From positions 1,011,001 through 1,075,000 of the forward strand of contig JAOTOL010001569.1 of the NCBI GenBank assembly GCA_034440575.1: a stretch of 64,000 nucleotides of DNA, read 5' to 3'. This document shows positions 13,085-23,530 of the stretch, piece after piece. The stretch comes from Imbricaverruca yamaguchii (taxonomy: Eukaryota > Arthropoda > Thecostraca > Neoverrucidae). The notes beneath the pieces are model-generated. The model did not search any database. It saw nothing but the letters and a program-made list of their open reading frames with translations, and had not been told where the DNA came from. Position numbers and translations under genes: made by a program. How positions within the stretch are numbered: the stretch's first letter is position 1; each line of letters starts with the position of its first letter.

Positions 13085-14292
13085 CTCGTCACTCGACGGA
13101 AACCGCTCTGACCTCCATATCTGACCAGATCCTATCCGCATGTGACCATGGAGAGGTGTCCCTTCTCTGTCTGCTGGATTTGAGCAAGTGATTTGATGTG
13201 ATAGATCACTCAAAACTCCTGTCAAAATTAAGTCTCCACAGCATCGATACTTCCTGGGTTTCGGCTTATCTTCAGAACCACATCCACAGTGTCAGCCTTA
13301 CTGACAGTCTGGGTATCGTCTAAAAATCTGTCCCGTTGCCCAACAATATCGGCGTTTTTCAAGGATCATCTCTCGGACCTCTCCTCTACTGTGTCTTCGC
13401 CAACGACCTCAGCCTGTTCGCGGAAGGCGCAGTGATTGTTCAATGCGCCGACGACACCCAAATTTTGGTCAGTGGTAAGAAATCTGAAATTCAAAATGTC
13501 GTCACTCATATGGAAACAGTCCTGGCCTCCCTCGATATCTGGTTTCGAGCAAATGGACTGAAAATTAACGTAACTAAGACACAGCTGATGATGCTGGGCA
13601 GCCCACGAAACCTGCCTGCCTTACCGGATATCACAGTGAAATTTCGCGATCACGATGTACCCACCATTTCGGAATGCAAAAATATCGGTCTTATTTTCGA
13701 TCGCTCGCTCAGCTGGAGCTCGCACGTCTCATAATTGACTCGGCGTTATTTTGGAGTTCTGGGTGGTCTGTCGCATCTGAGAAGGCACCTTCCACCTGCC
13801 GTCATCTCCGCGCTGGTCAATGCTCTGGTCTTCTCGCAGATCTGCTACTGTATTTCTGTGTATGGTAACTGAGCCCAAAAGAACCTATCTCACATAAAAG
13901 ACATTATGAACTACTCGGCAAAGGAATTTTTCGGCCGTACAAAGTTTGGCCACGTTTCGGATCTGCTGAGGAGGCTGGGCTCACTCAGCGCGAAGAACGT
14001 GGCCCAATATCACACCCTTTTCTTCACACACAAAGTGTATCTTCATGATGAGCCAGAGTCACTAGCTCACGATCTCACCACCATGACGGAGATTCGTGAC
14101 CGGACCACCCGTGAAGACCACAACTTGTATGTCCCCCGGTCCCGCACCGAGATGGGGAAGAGACGTTTTAGTTCCAGAGCGCCACATATGTACAACTCAC
14201 TGCCACCTGAGCTGACTTCTCGACTTCCCGCGTCGATCTTTGGTTGCCACCTACGGCAGTACCTGTTTGACGTGCCGTCCGTGCCGGACTGA
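13085..14292 (+). pseudogene. CR1/L2-like RT, single frame with four internal stops
   Basis: One plus-strand frame can be followed from about 13090 to the stop at 14290-14292 without any frameshift, but it has in-frame stops at 13189-13191 (inside motif A, DLSK*FD), 13321-13323, 13732-13734 and 13870-13872. Motif B is visible as GVFQGSSLGPLLY. The catalytic box is CADD instead of YADD, an apparent loss of the Tyr. Downstream are the thumb segment (FRANGLKINVTKTQLM) and the C-terminal domain. The element is dead by point mutation. The lack of indels is unusual for a relic with four stops. Confidence 0.8.
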
Positions 14293-14430
14293 TTAACTGC
14301 TCAACTTGCTGTATTGTATTTTTGTTTGTATTCTATGAGTTTGACCTTTAGTTTTATCCATTTGACGCGATGTCATAATAGCCACGAGTCAATTGTGGAT
14401 GACCTCAATAAAGTCTGTCTGTCTAATGTA
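13085..14430 (+). mobile_element. CR1/L2-like LINE relic, 5'-truncated
   Basis: Contains the C-terminal half of a reverse transcriptase and a C-terminal domain, followed by a 3' end reading AATAAAGTCTGTCTGTCTAATG at 14408-14430. A short tandem tail (here GTCT/TCTG) at the 3' end, together with a C-terminal domain resembling HVSDLLRRLGSL and RRFSSRAPHMYNSLPPEL, is typical of CR1/L2-group non-LTR elements as I know them. No upstream endonuclease is seen. Confidence 0.75.
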
Positions 14431-14434
14431 TGAC

Positions 14435-15235
14435 CAGCATCAGCAATGTCAGCAGTTCCCACACCTCTCATACTTGTATTATGGGCTTGGTATGCTTCAC
14501 ACCAATGCCACTTGAACAAAACCACAGGCAATAACTTGACATATGCTTGACATTACGTACTTAATTCCACCTGAAAACGTGACAATCAATGCTGCTAAGA
14601 TAGACAGCAAAATTATCAGCGCTTCAATCGTATGTGGCCTAAGTTGTCAGCCTCCCAGCACCCTCGAATACGCTTAGCCGTCACGAAACACAAGCTGGAA
14701 ATGGCGGACATTCATCTTCACCGACGTTTATTACATCTCTTGTTCGTTGTCCATGACGCAATTTATCTCTTTAAGTTTCACGTCAAATTAATGGTAACAT
14801 GATTATCTTGTTCCGGGGTGAGTTAAAGGTGCCCTGAATTCATCCTGTTAAACGCCGTCCGAGGGTTAGCGTCGCACTCGTCATAGTTTCCGAACACAAC
14901 GATAACCTGGATGGATATCGGTTCGAGAGCGGTGATCCGCATCGTGTGTAAAGCCACACCAGGTGCGTGTCTTAGGAATCAATGGCTCTCGACTCCAACA
15001 GACAGTGATGTCAGCCCCGGAGAACCTGTATAGTAGCCCCTGGGTTCGCTGCAGTGAACCTACATCACCCCTGCCTGGACAGGCAGCAGAGCGTCCGCCA
15101 TAGAGGTGCCTGCTCCAGCCGAGTTACACCAGTAGGTGGTCCATGACATTTGCTGTTGCGGTCCACCTGTGTGCGCCTCCGAGGTCGGCTGCCACAGATG
15201 AACGCAGGTGCTTAGTGGTTCCGGTGACGGTCACT
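14435..15235. other. No gene recognised
   Basis: Unique-looking sequence after the LINE tail, with no coding signal that I can support. Confidence 0.45.
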
Positions 15236-15239
15236 GCCT

Positions 15240-15995
15240 ACTGCTGGCGACTGCCTACCGTTGAAGATTGCCTACTGCCTATTGCTGGTGGCTGCCTACT
15301 GCTTACTGCCGACTACTGCCTACTGATGATGATTACCTGCAGCCTACTGCTAGTTACTGGCTACTGTTGATGATTGCCTACTGCCTACTGTTGGTGGTTG
15401 CCTACTGCCTACTGACGACTACTGCCTAATGTTGATGATTGCCTATTGCTGGTGGCTACCTACTGTCTACTGCTGGCGACTGTCTACTGCTGGCGACTGC
15501 CTACCGTTGAAGATTGCCTACTGCCTATTGCTGGTGGCTGCCTACTGCTTACTGCCGACTACTGCCTACTGATGATGATTACCTGCAGCCTACTGCTAGT
15601 TACTGGCTACTGTTGATGATTGCCTACTGCCTACTGTTGGTGGTTGCCTACTGCCTACTGCCGACTACTGCCTAATGTTGATGATTGCCTATTGCTGGTG
15701 GCTACCTACTGTCTACTGCTGGCGACTGTCTACTGCTGGCGACTGCCTACCGTTGAAGATTGCCTACTGCCTATTGCTGGTGGCTGCCTACTGCCGGTTA
15801 CTTCCTACTGCTGCCTACTGACTACTGCTGGCGATTGCCTATTGTTGATGATTACCTACTGCCTATTGCTGGTGGCTGCCTACCGCCTACTGCTGGCTAC
15901 TGCCTACTGCTGGCTACTGCCTACTGCTGGCTACTGCCTACTGCTGATGATTACCTACGCCAATTGCTGGTTACTGCTGGCGACTACCTACTATC
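15240..15995 (+). repeat. Short CTGCCTACTG repeats organised in a 246-bp higher-order unit
   Basis: The basic motif is a 9-15-bp variant series around CTGCCTACTGCTGGCGA. A landmark string CTGCCTACCGTTGAAGATTG occurs at 15251, 15497 and 15743, exactly 246 bp apart, and the first two 246-bp blocks are almost identical. The third block diverges after about 50 bp. All three forward frames are rich in Cys/Leu/Tyr periodic peptides that I do not regard as coding. Confidence 0.9.
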
Positions 15996-16594
15996 TACCG
16001 GCGGCACCGATCTATTGCCCATGGTCAGGTCGTCAAGCACAACTCCATATTTTGTCTTGGCCGCTTATGTGTTACAATGTCTGACACTTGGTCAAGGTGA
16101 ATGGGGGCGTGTCCACCACCCCGCCCCCATCTCCAGCTAACATGAACGTGCCCCACGGGGACGGCTACGTGTCCCCAGTAATGGCTGTGGTCCCTAGTCA
16201 GCTACATTTCCCCATTGTAATGCTGCATTACTGTGGAGGGAAGGGAGAGGCGGCTGTATCTGGTTAGTTTGGATGGTAGTCTCGCAAGCACCAAGGGTCG
16301 CGGCCCCCACTCAAAGTTCCACAGCGGAGGTCTTGCTCTGAGCGGTTAGTTTTTTTTTCACCTTGGTCAGCAACGAATGGGGGCAACAGTTGTTCACACT
16401 AAGAAGCGGGACAATGAATCGACGAACTTCGCGAATAAAATGTCCCGATCGCCAAAATCTTGATGCTAACGACAGTAGGCCAAAACCACAGCAGAGGCGC
16501 TCGCGCTTCGTCGACGCCCGTTACTCATCTGCGCCGTGACGTCACACAGCCTGGGACGGGCTAGCACCGGAAGCGCCGAGCCGTCAGCCGCCGT
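15996..16594. other. No gene recognised
   Basis: Unique sequence between two arrays. No supported feature. Confidence 0.45.
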
Positions 16595-19592
16595 CACGAC
16601 ACACAGCGGCGGGCGGGCTGTGTCGACACACAGCGGCGGGCGGGCGGGCTGTGTCGACACACAGCGGCGGGCGGACGGGCTGTGTCGACACACAGCGGCG
16701 GGCGGACGGGCTGTGTCGATACACAGCGGCGGGCGGACGGGCTGTGTCGACACACAGCGGCGGGCAGGCTGTGTCGGCACACAGCGGCGGACGGGCTGTG
16801 TCGACACACAGCGGCGGGCGGGCTGTGTCGACACACAGCGGCGGGCGGGCTGTGTCGACACACAGCGGCGGGTGGGCTGCGTCGACACACAACGGCGGGC
16901 GGGCTGTGTCGACACACAGCGGCGGACGGGCTGTGTCGACACACAGCGGCGGACGGGCTGTGTCGACATACACGGCGGGGCGGACGGGCTGTGTCGACAC
17001 ACAGCAGCGGACGGCTGTGTGAAAGCGGGACGGGCTGTGTCGACACACAGCGGCGGGCGGGCTGTGTCGACACACAGCGGCGGGCGGGCGGGCTGTGTCG
17101 ACACACAGCGGCGGGCGGGCAGGCTGTGTCGACACACAGCGGCGGGCGGACGCTCGGACGGGCTGTGTCGACACACAGCGGCGGCGGACGGGCTGTGTCG
17201 ACACACAGCGGCGGACGGGCTGTGTCGACACACAGCGGCGGGCGGACGGGCTGTGTCGACACACAGCGGCGGGCGGACGGGCTGTGTCGACACAGCGGCG
17301 GGCGGACGGGCTGTGACGATACACAGCGGCGGGCGGACGGGCTGTGTCGACACACAGCGGCGGGCAGGCTGTGTCGGCACACAGCGGCGGACGGGCTGTG
17401 TCGACACACAGCGGCGGGCGGGCTGTGTCGACACACAGCGGCGGGCGGACGGGCTGTGTCGACACACAGCGGCGGGCGGACGGGCTGTGTCGACACACAG
17501 CGGCGGACGGGCTGTGTCGACACACAGCGGCGGGCGGACGGGCTGTGTCGACACACAGCGGCGGACGGGCTGTGTCGACACACAGCGGCGGGCGGACGGG
17601 CTGTGTCGACACACAGCGGCGGGCGGACGGGCTGTGTCGACACAGCGGCGGGCGGACGGGCTGTGTCGACACACAGCGGCGGGCGGGCTGTGTCGACACA
17701 CAGCGGCGGACGGGCTGTGTCGACACACAGTGGCGGGCGGGCTGTGTCGACACACAGCGGCGGCGGGCTGTGTCGACACAACAGCGGCGGGTGGCTGTGT
17801 CGACACACAATGGCGGGCGGGCTGTGTCGACACACAGTGGCGGACGGGCTGTGTCGACACACAGCGGCGGACGGGCTGTGTCGACACACAGCGGCGGACG
17901 GGCTGTGTCGACACACAGCGGCGGGCGGGCGGGCTGTGTCGACACACAGCGGCGGCGGCGGACGGGCTGTGTCGACACACAGCGGCGGGCGGACGGGCTG
18001 TGGGCTGTGTCGACACACAGCGGCGGACGGGCTGTGTCGACACACAGTGGCGGACGGGCTGTGTCGACACACAGCGGCGGACGGGCTGTGTCGACACACA
18101 GTGGCGGACGGGCTGTGTCGAACACAGTGGCGGACGGGCTGTGTCGACACACAGTGGCGGACGGGCTGTGTCGACACACAGCGGCGGGCGGACGGGCTGT
18201 GTCGACACACAGCGGCGGGCGGACGGGCTGTGTCGACACACAGCGGCGGGCGGGCTGTGTCGACACACAGGGGGGCGGACGGGCTGTGTCGACACAGCGG
18301 CGGGCGGGCTGTGTCGACACACAGCGGCGGGCGGACGGGCTGTGTCGACACACAGCGGCGGGCGGGCTGTGTCGACACACAGTGGCGGACGGGCTGTGTC
18401 GACACACAGCGGCGGACGGGCTGTGTCGACACAGCGGCGGGCGGACGGGCTGTGTCGACACACAGCGGCGGACGGGCTGTGTCGACACACAGCGGCGGGC
18501 GTACGGGCTGTGTCGACACACAGCGGCGGACGGACGGGCTGTGTCGACACACAGCGGCTGACGGGCTGTGTCGACACAAAGCGGCGGACGGGCTGTGTCG
18601 ACACACAGCGGCGGGCGGACGGGCTGTGTCGACACACAGCGGCGGGCGGGCTGTGTCGACACACAGCGGCGGACGGGCTGTGTCGACACACAGCAGCGGA
18701 CGGGCTGTGTCGACACACAGCGGCGGGCGGACGGGCTGTGTCGACACACAGCGGCGGCGGACGGGCTGTGTCGACACACAGCGGCGGACGGACGGGCTGT
18801 GTCGACACACAGCGGCGGACGGGCTGTGTCGACACACAGCGGCGGGCGGACGGGCTGTGTCGACACACAGCGGCGGGCGGACGGGCTGTGTCGACACACA
18901 GCGGCGGGCGGACGGGCTGTGTCGACACACAGCGGGCGGACGGGCTGTGTCGACACAGCGGCGGGCGGACGGGCTGTGTCGACACACAGCGGCGGGCGGA
19001 CGGGCTGTGTCGACACACAGCGGCGGGCGGACGGGCTGTGTCGACACACAGCGGCGGGCGGACGGGCTGTGTCGACACACAGCGGCGGACGGGCTGTGTC
19101 GACACACAGCGGCGGGCGGACGGGCTGTGTCGACACACAGCGGCGGGCGGACGGGCTGTGTCGACACACAGCGGCGGGCGGGCGGGCTGTGTCGACACAC
19201 AGCGGCGGGCGGACGGGCTGTGTCGACACACAGCGGCGGGCGGACGGGCTGTGTCGACACACAGCGGCGGACGGGCTGTGTCGACACACAGCGGCGGGCG
19301 GACGGGCTGTGTCGACACACAGCGGCGGGCGGACGGGCTGTGTCGACACACAGCGGCGGGCGGGCTGTGTCGACACAGCGGCGGCGGACGGGCTGTGTCG
19401 ACACACAGCGGCGGGCGGACGGGCTGTGTCGACACACAGCGTGGGCGGGCTGTGTCGACACACAGCGGCGGGCGGACGGGCTGTGTCGACACACAGCGGC
19501 GGGCGGACGGGCTGTGTCGACACACAGCGGCGGGCGGACGGGCTGTGTCGACACACAGCGGCGGCGGACGGGCTGTGTCGGCACACAGCGGC
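16595..19592. repeat. 27/31-bp palindromic CpG-rich minisatellite, ~100 copies
   Basis: Two interleaved unit types share GGGCTGTGTCGACACACAGC. The 27-bp form continues GGCGGAC and the 31-bp form GGCGGGCGGAC. Every unit has the 12-bp palindrome TGTGTCGACACA (a SalI site) inside a wider hairpin GCTGTGT-CGAC-ACACAGC, and a G-rich linker. No frame on either strand contains stops, so open frames of 1,000-1,100 codons exist on both strands. They are Arg/Ala/Cys/Thr periodic peptides without initiation context or domains, and I do not call genes. Confidence 0.98.
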
Positions 19593-19940
19593 TGCGGCCT
19601 GAGCGGCGCCAGCTGGCCAGACGGTCGGCCGTTGACGCTGGAGAGTGTGGAGCGGACCGGCCGAGAGGGCGGGGCGCGTCCATCGGACGGGCCCGGATCA
19701 GCGCCCATCAGCCGGATCCCGCCCCGAGCAGCACATTCGCCAACCACTCGCAGGCCGTCAGATGGGCTCCCGGCATCGCTCAATTTCGAGATTGATTGAT
19801 TGCTCGGACTCGAACGGCCAGACTGTATACCATGTGCGAAATACGCAACCTAGTTTGGATGAATGCCACTCCAAGGCTTATGCTCCATCAATAGTGTGAA
19901 TCTATTCGAAGCCATTTGGTCCCTTTCTGTCTGCATCTGC
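19593..19940. other. GC-rich flank of the palindromic array, no gene recognised
   Basis: CpG-rich sequence to about 19800, then AT-richer. Open frames are run-on from the array. Confidence 0.4.
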
Positions 19941-19944
19941 CTTA

Positions 19945-20605
19945 CATAGATAACGTTGGGCGTCAGGCGCAATGTTAATGCGAGCTATCAGGGATGTCCA
20001 GTATAGGAAGAAAACTGGCAGGTTCCTGATGCCACTCAAGAACTCTGAAATATGCGCCCACGACAAGCGCGCCCGGATGCTCACTAGCGCCGTTGGGTGC
20101 AAAATGACCTATATATATATATATATATATATAAGTAGTCGTGCACGGCATCAAAAGGCAACTGATTTCATGTTGGTTGATTTGAGACCATTGAAAATTA
20201 ATTCGCAAATGGAAAACATCTGATGCACAATTTAAAGGAATACAATGTGATAATTTAAGACCCACGTCCTGGAATTCTGTGGAAAACTGACATTAAACCT
20301 TCATGGAAGTTATTCAAGATCATATCAAAATGTATTATGTTCAATTTTCTTGTAGTTAGAAACGTTGAGAATTATCAACGCATTGCACACAATATGGATG
20401 ACGATTTTTTAAAAACAAGATGGTGAGTGACCAATTGCTTCAATCTCAATTTGAGGGTAACGTTAGGTATCAGATGCCATGTTAATGTGAACATCAGGGA
20501 TCTCCAGTAAAGAGAGAAAACAGATAGGCTCCCAGTGTCATTCAAGAACGCTGAAATATGCGCCCGCAACAAGCGCGACCGGATGGATGCTCACTAGTGT
20601 ATACG
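19945..20605 (+). repeat. Pair of diverged ~150-bp direct repeats
   Basis: The segments around 19945-20095 and 20455-20605 share TAACGTT, CAATGTTAATG/CCATGTTAATG, TCAGGGATnTCCAGTA, CTGAAATATGCGCCC and AGCGCGnCCGGATG in the same order, about 510 bp apart. A short (TA)n lies between them at 20109-20133. They are probably two copies of one dispersed or tandem element of unknown type. Confidence 0.7.
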
Positions 20606-21496
20606 CGACGAATATAGTTACAATTTATGAGACATTGTCTCCACAAAATATGATTCGTAGTGTATTTATGATAGTTAGCTTGCCCCTAGACGCTAATCTC
20701 ATTGCACTTACAGTGATGTATTACGCATATTGTTACCTTGCGTCTTACTTCTGGAACTATTTTCCACCGTTGGCGGCGGGGCACCGGCGCGGCGGCGACG
20801 CCCGCGGCCCGCGGCTAGTCCCCGACCGCCCGCCATTCATAATATGGTGGGGCACGAAGCCATACCTTGGATGTTAATGGTCGCCAACGCGAGATTCACA
20901 TTACAGCGTAGTTCTTCGATTTGTGGACATTCATCCTCTATTGTTTTGATAATGCAGCAAGCGATTAAACAAATCCTGCGTAAATCACTGATGGCCGTTT
21001 TTTTCTGGGTCCAAATCGCGAACATAGTTTTCATGATCCCATCTACGCTTAACGTTCGACGAATTCATGGCATTATAGCACAGTGCTGCGACTTTTTAAA
21101 ATCCCTCGCCTGTGTCTCTCATATTGGGACAAACTTCAGATGTTTTTCCTGACATGTATCGAATTTCGGATGTCATTTCGGACGAAAGGACCTTTTCGAT
21201 GGTCCTTCTGGATGAAAATTGGTGTCGGCATTTTGGGGTTGAAAGTAGCACGTCGGTAATTCATTGATGTTGCAAATCGTAACAATGGTGGGATCGTTTT
21301 GGTGGTACAAATCCCGAAACGACTTTAATAACAACCTGACCACAACTGAGCTTAATATTCGCCGAATTCATGATATTATAAGGCGGTGCTGCGACTTTTT
21401 GAGATTCGTCGCCCGTTCCCTTGATATCGCGACAAACAATCGCAAATTTGTGATGGATCAATGACGGCATTATTTTGTGGGACCATATCTCGAAGC

Positions 21497-21683
21497 TTGT
21501 TGTTTGTTTATTGGTTGGTTCACGACACACTTTATGCACATTCACGGCTAATGGCGCCGCCCACACTGTTTCGCCGGTGGGCCGTGGGATTTGGAAATGT
21601 CCTGAGTGGCGCTAGAGTCGAACACGGTACCTTTGGTACCCATGGCCCGACACCTTAACCACTCGGCCATCCTCGCCCCCCAA
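21497..21683 (-). mobile_element. tRNA-derived SINE, copy 1
   Basis: Read on the minus strand it starts with a class II tRNA-like head (box A GATGGCCGAGTGGTTAAGG; box B region GTGTTCGACTCTAGC), followed by a ~100-bp body and a 3' end CCAATAAACAAACAACAA. It is flanked by a perfect 10-bp target-site duplication ATCTCGAAGC at 21487-21496 and 21684-21693. The head resembles tRNA-Ser/Leu, but no cloverleaf can be completed, so it is not a functional tRNA gene. Transcription from the internal RNA polymerase III promoter and LINE-driven mobilisation are inferred from SINE biology. Confidence 0.9.
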
Positions 21684-21909
21684 ATCTCGAAGCGAATTTT
21701 TCAACAAGATGATAGCAACTAAGCTTAACGTTCTCCAAATTCATGACATTATAACGCAGTGCTGCAACATTCTGCGATTCGCAGCCCGTTTCCTTGATAT
21801 TGCGGCAAGCAATTAATTACAAATTCGTGGATTGATCAATAACGAAATTGTTTTGGGATCCCAAATCCCAAACCGAATTTTTCAACAAAATGCCTGCAAC
21901 TGAGCTTAA

Positions 21910-23242
21910 CACGCGCCCTGGAAGGCCTCTGAAACTTACGCGCACTGGAGGGGGGGGGGGCGGATTACGCCCCCCTAAGATCTCGGCTCCCATTAAGGCT
22001 AGAGCAACGAAATTTACAGGAAAGATGGGCACGATAGTTAACTATAATGTGTGCAAATGTCTTGACCTTAGGTCAACATCTTCAAGGTCAAATGAGATCA
22101 AAATAGCAAAATCTTCTGGTTTTGGGTGGCTTGGCTTGTCATTGTTATGGATCGCTGTGATTGCATTTAAATGCTCCAGAATTGCCATTAATGCTGTTTT
22201 GGACGTTACTAATGATGCAATGCATATGCAAGATCCGCCATTTGACCTCAGGTCACCTATATAGGAGCACTTTATCAGGTCATTGCATGCTCCAGTTACC
22301 GGAACCGGGCTGCCTACCTGACTGCTCCTTTGGGCGGCTCTAATAATCGGTTTCGCAAAGAAAGGAGTGAAATACATGAATAAAGTATAGAAACGCTTAG
22401 GCACACAATGACAAACAGTAGATATCCGGATGTGTAGGGAGCAACATGCAAAGTGACATCAGTCGCATGACAGTCATTTCCATTTGTGACAACATTCCAG
22501 TTGACCAAGTTTGGTTCCATTAGCCTGTCACGATGACCTCGGCGACCTAACATGACTTTTAAATTATATAGCATAACAGTATGCATCAAACAAGTCGCTA
22601 GTGCTGTCAAGAACACTTCCCTTTCGCCAATATACGGGAAGCGCATCAGCGCCGATTTTTGTGGTCTGGCGGTGCGATTAATTTTTTTAAAAGGCCCATA
22701 ACTTAAAAACATGTCGGCCGATTTTCATTTTTCTTCCTTTAAACAATGCGACGGTCATTTCTAAGTAGGTACGGAAAAAAATGGCGTATATTAGCCGGTA
22801 CAATATGGAGTTGTGCACGAAAAATCGGAGGGGTGGGCGGATTTCGCCCTCCACCCCCCAGGGCATGTGTTAGCTTATCATGAACTTGACCTGACTTGAC
22901 CTCGGTGACCTGATATGACTTTGAAACAATGTAGCATCACAATTTACATCAAACAAGTCGCTAATGTTGCCAAGAACACTTCCTTTTTGCCAATATGCGG
23001 TAAGCGCATCAGCGCCGATATTTGTAGACTGGCGCTGATAATTTGTTTTGACTTTACCGACTTCTAACTCGAAAGATTTTCAGTAGATTTTCATGTTTCT
23101 TACTTTAAACAACGCGCCATTCATTTATTAGCAGGTACACAAATAATGGCGCATATCGGCCGGTAAAATCTGGAGTTATCTGCGAAAAACCGGAGGTGTG
23201 GGCGGATTTCGCCCCCCCCCCCAACCCCCTCCAGGGCGCGTG
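21910..23242 (+). mobile_element. TTAA-flanked non-autonomous DNA transposon, copy 1
   Basis: A 13-bp perfect terminal inverted repeat, CACGCGCCCTGGA at 21910-21922 and TCCAGGGCGCGTG at 23230-23242, is flanked by TTAA at 21906-21909 and 23243-23246. The 1,333-bp interior has no transposase frame. It comprises a poly-G/poly-C rich left segment, a central part shared with copies at 44.9 and 60.6 kb, and two ~360-bp tandem subunits (about 22520-22870 and 22871-23240), each ending in GGGCGnGTGTTA. TTAA target duplication is characteristic of piggyBac and Kolobok transposases; the terminal sequence does not let me choose. The host satellite unit shows the unoccupied TTAA site (see findings). Confidence 0.85.
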
Positions 23243-23348
23243 TTAATGGTCGCCGAATTCTTGATATTATAAGGCATTGCTGCGAACTTTTTTAGATTCG
23301 TGACTCGTTTTCTTGATATCTCGACAAACAATTACAAATTCGTGAATG

Positions 23349-23390
23349 GATCAAAGATCAAAGATCAAATCAAATGATCAAAGATCAAAG
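23349..23390 (+). promoter_or_regulatory. Cluster of four GATCAAAG motifs (TCF/LEF-type sites)
   Basis: GATCAAAG occurs at 23349, 23356, 23376 and 23383, with a near match (GATCAAAT) at 23363. The reverse complement CTTTGATC matches the known TCF/LEF recognition core. The cluster is a small 7-bp expansion inside the 178-bp satellite. Regulatory function is only inferred and could be coincidental. Confidence 0.3.
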
Positions 23391-23530
23391 AATTTTGGCG
23401 TACAAATCCACAAAATAATATTTTCTTCTGATCAAAATGATCGCAACTAAGCTTAAGGTTCGCGGAATTCATGGCAATACAACGCAGTGCTGCGACTTGC
23501 TTTCATTTATTGCATGGCTTCTTGGTATTG

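Larger units (their letters stand above)
21046..23530 (+). repeat. Diverged ~178-bp tandem satellite with nested insertions
   Basis: Units begin around CTTAANnTTCnCCnAATTCAT and continue GACATTATAnnGCnGTGCTGCGAC. Unit starts are near 21046, 21351, 21726, 21905/23243 and 23451. Removing the SINE (21497-21683 plus its duplicated 10 bp) makes the 21351 to 21726 spacing 178 bp, equal to the 179 bp between 21726 and 21905. The fourth unit is split by the TTAA element (21910-23242). The first interval carries about 130 bp of additional sequence. The fifth has a GATCAAAG expansion. Confidence 0.8.

Noticed and set aside
16466..19799. Open frames of 1,000-1,105 codons on both strands
   Set aside because: They exist only because the 27/31-bp unit has no stop in any frame. 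The peptides are strictly periodic and have no start context, domain or splice structure.
21600..21683. Possible tRNA-Ser/Leu gene on the minus strand (also at 26480-26560)
   Set aside because: Only the A and B boxes are tRNA-like. The acceptor stem and anticodon arm cannot be formed, and target-site duplications show both are SINE heads.
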